Below are positions 52,801 to 57,181 of a DNA stretch of 57,181 nt, piece after piece (position 1 is the stretch's first letter; each line of letters begins with the position of its first letter). Source of the stretch: Marine Group III euryarchaeote CG-Epi1. GTDB lineage: Archaea > Thermoplasmatota > Poseidoniia > MGIII > CG-Epi1. The notes beneath the pieces are model-generated. The model saw only the letters and a list, made by a program, of their open reading frames with translations. It was not told the origin of the DNA and searched no databases. The stretch lies in NCBI GenBank assembly GCA_001875345.1, contig MIZA01000024.1, positions 1-57,181 on the forward strand. Direction: 5' to 3'. The translations under genes were made by a program, and so were the position numbers.

Positions 52801-53367
52801 TAACGTGTCGTCAGCTGGAGCTTCGCTAATTGGGTAAAGCCAATCCATCCACATGAACGCAATTCCTACATACATCCCTAACATGAAAAATTCGCTCTGG
52901 GCAAAGTTACCATATCTTTGAACACTGTAAGTCAGCGTACATCCCACAGCAATTGCAAGGTATGTTGATGACCAAGTTAACGTTGAAATGCCTATTGTAC
53001 CAATATTAAATGATAAATTAGCCACTAACCCTTGGCCAGATAACAAAATATTAAGTGAAAATAGTACATGTAAAATAAGTAAAAACGGAGACATACACAT
53101 TATAGCTGTGCGTGTCCTGGACGGTGGAACGTTTTCAAATAATATCTTTACAAAGTAGAAACCAATACAAATCATCTGAAATGTCTGGAGTAACCAAACA
53201 AAATCAGAAGGTAAATTTCCACCTAATATTAAGTCTACAAAATTAAGAGAACCTCTTCCGTATGTTAAACCTAAATAAGAGTCTAAGAAAAAAATGAAAC
53301 CCAGTATTACTCTTTGCCTTACAATTGAAAGCGAGTTCCAGAAATTGATTAAGTCAGCTTTTATCAT
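49867..53367 (-). CDS. livHM: Fused LivH-LivM branched-chain amino acid permease with TM2-like linker
   Basis: A 1166-residue membrane protein combining both permease subunits. Residues ~1-115 are an extra N-terminal membrane region. LivH occupies ~120-470, ending after its ABC-contact motif RRMRAVADNPELAASSGINVERV. A TM2-domain-like segment (GVLFGWAGAHQIDQGRSSRGV, ~480-520) and a long linker with a predicted helix follow. LivM spans ~690-1130, with NIHTGMTGLVNFGVIFFVAVG and the motif GRILRSIREDEEVAQHHGHDV. The C-terminus is acidic. LivH and LivM are normally separate ~300-residue proteins. It sits between livK and livG, so a single chain would serve both permease positions. Confidence 0.92.
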   Translation of the reverse strand: MIKADLINFWNSLSIVRQRVILGFIFFLDSYLGLTYGRGSLNFVDLILGGNLPSDFVWLLQTFQMICIGFYFVKILFENVPPSRTRTAIMCMSPFLLILHVLFSLNILLSGQGLVANLSFNIGTIGISTLTWSSTYLAIAVGCTLTYSVQRYGNFAQSEFFMLGMYVGIAFMWMDWLYPISEAPADDTLVWSLFAYVVVGAFILTGIAGIIIDRLVFKGFRDSKSSPDVMMIASLGVAMILRSLVYLRFGSNTKRLVPDKDWMSGEQRWEIPTYIVKLNLGNLSWPVIDSGTANYPYDNAFLPIIIFISVFLLVLLLNYTRLGRRMRAVADNPELAASSGINVERVQMTSAFLSAGISGLGGAVFGLTVLFTPKTAFTLLLPAFAVIVLGTIGSVRGAIVASLIIGFVRAISEPVLSGIGNPLERTNYYALAGVTPYAIIIAILLIMPEGIGKAYQEWNIERIRKRASNKVKRDSNRSSILGVLFGWAGAHQIDQGRSSRGVTMLVLSISSLVLGKSLSFIRDNSFAGKGTVQPPEDLNSSMHADWISVVEREQTFIEFLGIFGDILWPWVPIFIWLFAIYESYLIYHNKYVDLLHKPKSIIIDYVDSINLQISNFIVSAQSKFAVTSGGTKYVDKINDVASKYGSVVNDKLGQVSSNFFNYIGAEHGRESESGSRVMFAALLLFLIYIVYWLPSITDFTKLLQVSNFLVTLSIFLLLAFSLNIHTGMTGLVNFGVIFFVAVGAIIVGVLTAPSDKFGYDWDIIPAVIVAVIFGALFGWLLAYPTARLRTDYFAIITISLGEIVRILLMGEPLLRTGANVSAVGVQNYPLPLQKWWFCGDETPVSSQGTEYSPSACASNAELVPDSPARKAVEYFEMIGLDLEGKAVPYMFLLSVITFTSALVVWWLLNILFNSPWGRILRSIREDEEVAQHHGHDVFTHKARSLALGGAIAALAGAFWAWKLTGFQPSFMSPAKSTFLVWAAFIIGGAGNNRGMLIGAMLITLTEFLFNVLVAAQSSPDLALGDTAKAIDENFVWMVESPLEISSYFLLFSLILFIFRRYSASETLFWFSFIFMACHLMFDQRSIDLVFPEVLGGIQVQMTYVKLMLIGLLIMVSLKYNPKGLLPEVPYRPERPVVSASFSKNQAIAAIPDYDELNDEEVNSDDE

Positions 53368-53380
53368 TTTAAACCTAATA

Positions 53381-53435
53381 ACACGTTCCTATCAAAAAGC
53401 CGACTTAAAAAAATTAAATCTTCATAGGAACGTGT
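53381..53435. repeat. 12-bp inverted repeat between livK and livHM
   Basis: Perfect arms ACACGTTCCTAT (53381-53392) and ATAGGAACGTGT (53424-53435), 31 nt apart. They lie in the livK-livHM spacer and could form a long-loop stem in the mRNA or a protein-binding site. Confidence 0.55.
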
Positions 53436-53444
53436 GTGACACCA

Positions 53445-53466
53445 CAGTAGGTCCAAAGACCTACTG
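53445..53466 (-). terminator. Strong hairpin after livK (attenuator or mRNA stabiliser)
   Basis: On the minus strand CAGTAGGTC-TTTG-GACCTACTG forms a perfect 9-bp stem with a 4-nt loop, starting 40 nt after the livK stop. It has no T-run directly after it, so partial termination or 3' end protection of livK mRNA is more likely than a full terminator. Confidence 0.5.
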
Positions 53467-53505
53467 CAGCGCTCTTACGTTTTCCAAACTAGGTTTGGAT
53501 CTTAT

Positions 53506-54747
53506 CTATGCTGACTCGACTCCGTTCTCTGCGGTCCAGAATTTACTGCAGGTGTATGTTCCTGCTGTATCATCTCCACCGTAGGTACAGAAATCGTATC
53601 CGTTTCCACCAATGTCTCCATTAGAAAGGAAATTGATTACTCCGGATGCTCCTTCGTATCCTGTTCCAACAGATTCGATACCTGCGACTATTGTTCCGTC
53701 AGTCATTGCTGCCTTTCCAATAATCATAGTTGCATCATAAGCTGTCAAAACATATGTTTTGATACTTCCTACTTCTGTTGCGTTAGCATCGTACCTAGCC
53801 TCGAAATCTCCAAAGGTTGTACCTGCACGAGGTGCTGATACAGTGAAGTTTACTGCTGTGGCATTGTCAGTCAATTTTTCGAAAAGACCAATACCTGCTG
53901 GTCCGTCACCACCGAAAACATGTCCGGTAAATCCTGCTTGAGCTAATGCTTCTAAAATTCCTGCACCATCAGTGATGTATGAGGAAAGATATACTGCATT
54001 ACAATCTGATGCATCGGTTATGTTTGCTACCATTGCATCAAAGTTGGTTGTAGATTCTTCATATCCTTGCATTCCTGCTGAACATAAGCTACCATCTACT
54101 TCCCAAGCTGTTTTGATAGAATCTGCTAATCCAGATCCATAGTCGTTGGTCATGTGTAGAATAGCTAAACTTTCGTTAGTTACACCTGCATCTGCCATCA
54201 TAGCTGCTCCTGCTGGACCCTGGATAGCGTCACTTGGAACTACACGATAGAAATGTGGGTATACAGCTTCGTCACTTAGACCTGGGTTTGTACTAGCGTA
54301 GGAAATCATTGGAATTCCTGCTGCAGACAAAATAGCGTTAGCACCCATGGAAGCTCCGGAACATGCTGCACCGACTACTGCTACCACACCAGAGTCAACT
54401 AGTGTTTGTGCGGCAGGTCCTGCTACATCTCCACTGCATCCTGAATCTAATTCTATAGCTTCGAATACTGTGTTCTCACTTGCAAAGTGAGCATTTAGGT
54501 CACCAATTGCTTGATCTACACCCCATTTAAAACCGGCTGCATCAGCATCTAGTGGTCCTGTTATCGGATTCAAGAAACCAATCTTAATTGTAGTAGTTGT
54601 TACTACAGTTTCGTTTCCAGACCCGTCGTCTGTCGTTGTTGTTGTCGTTGTTGAGCTTTCGTCATCGTCATCCTCAACACAGCCAGTGAAAGCACCGACA
54701 ACGAAGAGCATGGCAAAAACAAAAACTTGTAGTTTGTTTGTGTTCAT
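53506..54747 (-). CDS. livK: Branched-chain amino acid ABC transporter substrate-binding lipoprotein
   Basis: The periplasmic-type binding protein, here anchored to the outer face of the membrane. The signal peptide ends in the lipobox GAFTGC with Cys23, followed by a DDDDE/Thr-rich spacer (~24-50). The binding domain starts IKIGFLNPITGPLDADAAGFKWGVDQAI and continues SGCSGDVAGPAAQTLVDSGVVAVVGAACSGASM and YASTNPGLSDEAVYPHFYRVVPSD, which are Leu/Ile/Val-receptor motifs. It has 413 residues. A leader with AAGGTG upstream of the ATG acts as a ribosome-binding site. It is the first gene of the liv operon. Confidence 0.93.
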   Translation of the reverse strand: MNTNKLQVFVFAMLFVVGAFTGCVEDDDDESSTTTTTTTDDGSGNETVVTTTTIKIGFLNPITGPLDADAAGFKWGVDQAIGDLNAHFASENTVFEAIELDSGCSGDVAGPAAQTLVDSGVVAVVGAACSGASMGANAILSAAGIPMISYASTNPGLSDEAVYPHFYRVVPSDAIQGPAGAAMMADAGVTNESLAILHMTNDYGSGLADSIKTAWEVDGSLCSAGMQGYEESTTNFDAMVANITDASDCNAVYLSSYITDGAGILEALAQAGFTGHVFGGDGPAGIGLFEKLTDNATAVNFTVSAPRAGTTFGDFEARYDANATEVGSIKTYVLTAYDATMIIGKAAMTDGTIVAGIESVGTGYEGASGVINFLSNGDIGGNGYDFCTYGGDDTAGTYTCSKFWTAENGVESA

Positions 54748-54815
54748 GTCAATTTACACCTTCCCCTTCGTAGGAATGATAGTATTAAAAGCTAATTGAT
54801 ACAACAAATGCCGAA

Positions 54816-54831
54816 TTTAGGGGACCCTAAA
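54816..54831. promoter_or_regulatory. Palindrome TTTAGGG-GA-CCCTAAA in the liv/acyl-CoA dehydrogenase intergenic
   Basis: A 16-bp palindrome with perfect 7-bp arms, ending 2 nt before the TATA box of the acyl-CoA dehydrogenase gene, where the BRE and upstream promoter region would be. It shares the TTAG-N6-CTAA spacing with the two palindromes at 47370-47411. Confidence 0.45.
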
Positions 54832-54833
54832 AA

Positions 54834-54844
54834 CTATTTTATAG
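54834..54844 (+). promoter_or_regulatory. TATA box of the acyl-CoA dehydrogenase gene
   Basis: CTATTTTATAG is centred 25 nt before ATG 54864, fitting a leaderless transcript. Confidence 0.55.
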
Positions 54845-54863
54845 CCGTTGCCCAGATTTAGCC

Positions 54864-56027
54864 ATGGAAAAATACAAGCCCGTCGACTTTTACAATGTAG
54901 ACCAACATTTTAGTGAAGAAGAAAAAATGGTTAGAGAACTAGTTCGGTCATGGGTTGATGAGACGATTATTCCAAATATCGAAGAATACAACGAAAAGGG
55001 TATTTTCCCGATAAAAATTATTAGAGACATGGGTGAAATGGGTCTCTTTGGGTGTTATTTGAATGATTACGGTGGCGCTGGACTAAGTCACACTGCATAC
55101 GGTTTAATATGCCAGGAACTCGAAAGAGCCGACTCTGCTTTGAGAAGTTGCTTATCAATTCAAGGCTCTTTGTCCATACTACCTATATTTTTATATGGTA
55201 GTGAAACCCAGAAAAAAAAATATTTACCTAGAATGATTAAGGGGGAACTGATAAGTTGTTTCGGCTTAACTGAGCCAGACCATGGTTCGGATCCGACAAA
55301 TATGGCTACAAAAGCTGTAAGAAATGGAGATTCTTTTATTTTGAACGGTGCTAAAATGTGGATAACTAACGGAACTATAGCAGATATGGCTATTGTTTGG
55401 GCAAAGCTAGACGGCGAAATTAGAGGATTTATTGTTGAAAAAGATGATAATGGATTTTCTGCTCCAGAAATGAAGGGGAAACATTCCTTCAAATCTTCTA
55501 TAACAAGCGAGTTAGTATTTCAAGACTGTAAAATTCCTGTAGACAGACTGCTCCCAAACATAAAAGGAATGAAAGGACCTCTCAAATGCTTGTCTCAGGC
55601 TAGATTTGGAATCGTATGGGGTGCAATAGGATCTGCAATGTGCTGCTACGATGCTTCTGTCAAGTACGCTAAATCCAGAATTATGTTCAAAAAACCAATA
55701 GCTAGCTTTCAATTAGTCCAGAATAAGTTGTCTTGGATGCTACGTGAAATTACCAAAGCCCAACTCCTAGCTTATCACCTTGGAAGAGCTGTTGATTCTG
55801 AAAGTGCTTCTCCTGAGATGATTTCTCTTGGAAAAATGAATAATGTGGACATGGCTTGTAAAGTAGCTAGAACTGCTAGAGATATTCATGGCGCAAATGG
55901 AATTTTAAACGAATACCCAGTAATGAGGCACATGGCTAATTTAGAAAGCGTCTCTCTCCAAGGTACACATGATATTCACAATTTAATACTCGGAAGATGG
56001 ATTACCGGAATTTCTGCCTTCGATTAA
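54864..56027 (+). CDS. Acyl-CoA dehydrogenase, glutaryl-CoA-dehydrogenase-like, atypical active site
   Basis: A 387-residue flavoenzyme of the acyl-CoA dehydrogenase superfamily, closest by eye to glutaryl-CoA dehydrogenase. GLFGCYLNDYGGAGLSHTAYGL, RSCLSIQGSLSILPI, CFGLTEPDHGSDPTNM, WITNGTIADM and the C-terminal THDIHNLILGRWITGISAFD all match that branch. It would feed electrons to ETF. The catalytic base region, normally TYEGTHD with Glu, reads here SLQGTHD: one residue shorter and Gln in place of Glu. The alternative Glu position used by isovaleryl-CoA dehydrogenase (before the Arg of the ARFGIVWG helix) is also not Glu (Ala). Substrate and activity are therefore open. Confidence 0.85.
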   Translation: MEKYKPVDFYNVDQHFSEEEKMVRELVRSWVDETIIPNIEEYNEKGIFPIKIIRDMGEMGLFGCYLNDYGGAGLSHTAYGLICQELERADSALRSCLSIQGSLSILPIFLYGSETQKKKYLPRMIKGELISCFGLTEPDHGSDPTNMATKAVRNGDSFILNGAKMWITNGTIADMAIVWAKLDGEIRGFIVEKDDNGFSAPEMKGKHSFKSSITSELVFQDCKIPVDRLLPNIKGMKGPLKCLSQARFGIVWGAIGSAMCCYDASVKYAKSRIMFKKPIASFQLVQNKLSWMLREITKAQLLAYHLGRAVDSESASPEMISLGKMNNVDMACKVARTARDIHGANGILNEYPVMRHMANLESVSLQGTHDIHNLILGRWITGISAFD

Positions 56028-56070
56028 ATAGTAAAACTGTAGAATCGACTACGCGAAAACATTAGGTATA

Positions 56071-56080
56071 CTTATTATAG
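56071..56080 (+). promoter_or_regulatory. TATA box of the riboflavin kinase gene
   Basis: CTTATTATAG is centred about 25 nt before ATG 56100, fitting a leaderless transcript. Confidence 0.5.
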
Positions 56081-56099
56081 CATATTTTAATCAATTGTT

Positions 56100-56771
56100 A
56101 TGAAGCCAAGTCTTCTTTCTGCCTTGAAGTTCATTGCACTTCAGGGTGGAACCAGACACTCAGTTCACATCTCATCTACAGCATTGGCTGAAATGCTTGA
56201 CATAAGTCAACAATCTGCCTCTAGAAAGCTAATAGAACTTGAGAATTCGAATTACATAGATAGGAAGCTCGCACAAGGTGGGCAAATTGTGGGAATAAAA
56301 AGCTCCGGTATTACTGCTCTTAAGAAAGAATTTACTGAATACCAACTAATATTTGGCAACCTTGATAAAGTTAAAATTAATGGAATTTTAGAAAAAGGTC
56401 TAGGAGAAGGCGGATACTACATTTCTAAAGAAGGATATATGAAACAATTTAAAAAAATCTTGAGTTGGACTCCATACAAAGGAACATTCAATATTCGACT
56501 AGATGAAAGTCAAGTTCCTAAAATAGAGGCAATTAAAGCTGCTGAGGGTATTCTAATTGAAGGTTTCGAGCAAGAAGGTAGATCTTTTGGAAAAGCATGG
56601 ATTTTCAAGTGTACGTTGAAAGGAAATGGAAATTTAATAGAAAAAGCTGCAATTATTGCTCCAAAAAGAACTCATTACAAAAACGTAGTTGAACTAATAT
56701 CACCTCATTTTATTAGAGAAAAATTAAATGCGACCGACGGTGATTCATTTGAAGTTGATGTAGAACTATGA
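56100..56771 (+). CDS. ribK: CTP-dependent riboflavin kinase with winged-helix N-terminus
   Basis: It makes FMN from riboflavin using CTP, the archaeal replacement for ATP riboflavin kinase. Residues 1-85 form a winged helix (ISSTALAEMLDISQQSASRKLIELENSNYIDRKLAQGGQIVGI), which may let the protein regulate its own operon. Residues ~90-223 are the RibK barrel: VKINGILEKGLGEGGYYISKEGYMKQF, the TPYKGTFNIRL substrate loop, and APKRTHYKNVVELISP. It has 223 residues, normal for the two-domain archaeal form. It lies between two flavin/electron-transfer genes. Confidence 0.92.
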   Translation: MKPSLLSALKFIALQGGTRHSVHISSTALAEMLDISQQSASRKLIELENSNYIDRKLAQGGQIVGIKSSGITALKKEFTEYQLIFGNLDKVKINGILEKGLGEGGYYISKEGYMKQFKKILSWTPYKGTFNIRLDESQVPKIEAIKAAEGILIEGFEQEGRSFGKAWIFKCTLKGNGNLIEKAAIIAPKRTHYKNVVELISPHFIREKLNATDGDSFEVDVEL

Positions 56772-56811
56772 TTCTTAAATAGAATAGCCAGATAGTTTAT
56801 CCGGACGCAGC

Positions 56812-57181
56812 ATGGACGCATACCACAGCTACTATGGAGTAGAATGGTATTATTTCCTCTTGGTTTGGGGAATAATAGCTTTAGGCTCTCATATATATCA
56901 AGTAGGATTTATTATCAAATTAATTCGGCTAGGTAAGGATGACGATAGATTTAATTCGTGGAAGCAAAGAATTAAAGAATTTCTTACTGACTGGCTTGGT
57001 CAAAGAAAAGTTGTTGAGGATAAACTTGCTGGTTATGCCCACGCATTAATTTTTTGGGGGTTTTTGATGCTCGTAAGTGATGTCATTGACTTGAGTACTG
57101 GAGGATTATTCGCGGAATTCTTGGGAATGATTTATCTTGAAAATATTTGGAATTTAATAGTTGATATCGGTTACCTGATGG
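56812..57181 (+). CDS. Membrane (Fe-S) oxidoreductase, EtfD/HdrD-like, partial
   Basis: The first 123 codons from ATG 56812, open through the window's right edge. An N-terminal membrane helix (YYFLLVWGIIALGSHIYQVGFIIKLI) is followed by a loop, then AGYAHALIFWGFLMLVSDVIDLSTGG, a NarI/HdrE-type b-haem or quinone-site helix with the conserved His. The layout matches the start of large membrane proteins that end in HdrD-like iron-sulfur domains and act as ETF:quinone oxidoreductase (EtfD). That would complete electron flow from the acyl-CoA dehydrogenase two genes upstream. The assignment is tentative because most of the gene is missing. Confidence 0.62.
   Translation, partial: MDAYHSYYGVEWYYFLLVWGIIALGSHIYQVGFIIKLIRLGKDDDRFNSWKQRIKEFLTDWLGQRKVVEDKLAGYAHALIFWGFLMLVSDVIDLSTGGLFAEFLGMIYLENIWNLIVDIGYLM

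Overview
The window reads as a chromosomal segment of a low-GC planktonic euryarchaeon. Marine Group II/III (Poseidoniia-like, Thermoplasmatota) is my best guess. Archaeal hallmarks are ribosomal proteins L21e and a candidate L41e, RNA polymerase Rpo4, Pus10, TYW1, the small primase subunit PriS, archaeal PheS/PheT, an archaeal geranylgeranyl reductase, CTP-dependent riboflavin kinase, a DUF655 gene, and TATA boxes about 26 nt upstream of many start codons (leaderless mRNAs). Bacterial-type genes are mixed in, as is usual for this group: DnaK/GrpE, ATP-dependent PEP carboxykinase, a B12-dependent ribonucleotide reductase, a liv-type ABC transporter, an acyl-CoA dehydrogenase and MsrA. The assignment rests on gene content only; there is no rRNA gene in the window.

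Layout. 1-1202: 5' part of a secreted repeat protein (minus strand). 1283-3641: ribbon-helix-helix regulator, FolC-like ligase, lipoprotein. 3642-6214 (minus): pus10-rpl21e-rpo4-DUF655, a conserved euryarchaeal translation/transcription cluster whose Rpo4 carries an unusual cysteine-rich insertion. 6226-9538: GDPD, HEAT-repeat protein, AsnRS, zinc-ribbon protein. 9586-13925 (plus): rpl41e-like gene, then pheT-unknown-priS-rnhB-SCP2. 13917-14743 (minus): ksgA and tRNA-Val(UAC). 14925-17458: pckA and mdh converging. 17550-21808: AbrB-like protein, pheS, NMP kinase-like, TYW1, anchored protein. 21851-25540: nrdJ with a structured leader. 25814-28770: nadE diverging from a nitrilase, then geranylgeranyl reductase. 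28758-32878 (minus): MtaB-like enzyme, a 34-residue ORF, LysE exporter, glutamine amidotransferase, PqqB-like hydrolase, methyltransferase. 32926-36126: tmk, membrane protein, cysS, GNAT protein, 47-residue cysteine protein. 36205-40103: secreted M14 peptidase and Na+ symporter. 40106-43838: SHOCT protein, dnaK, grpE, membrane protein. 43909-45566: aminotransferase and msrA. 45580-47366: DtxR-family regulator with a metal-exporter-like protein. 47412-54747: livK-livHM-livG-livF-EamA transporter operon. 54864-57181: acyl-CoA dehydrogenase, ribK, and the start of an EtfD/HdrD-like membrane protein.

Together the genes suggest an aerobic heterotroph living on peptides and amino acids: surface peptidase, amino-acid symporter and branched-chain ABC importer feed an aminotransferase and acyl-CoA oxidation, while pckA/mdh link C4 acids to gluconeogenesis. 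No stretch over 300 bases lacks a gene. The longest gap is 25541-25813 (273 nt), between nadE and nrdJ, and it holds hairpins and a TATA-like box. I saw no insertion sequence, prophage, CRISPR array or rRNA gene. The points that most deserve a second look are the Rpo4 insertion, the nrdJ leader, the acyl-CoA dehydrogenase lacking its usual catalytic glutamate, the paired DtxR-type palindromes with a possible third site, the LivH-TM2-LivM fusion, and three small genes (9586, 31508, 35983).
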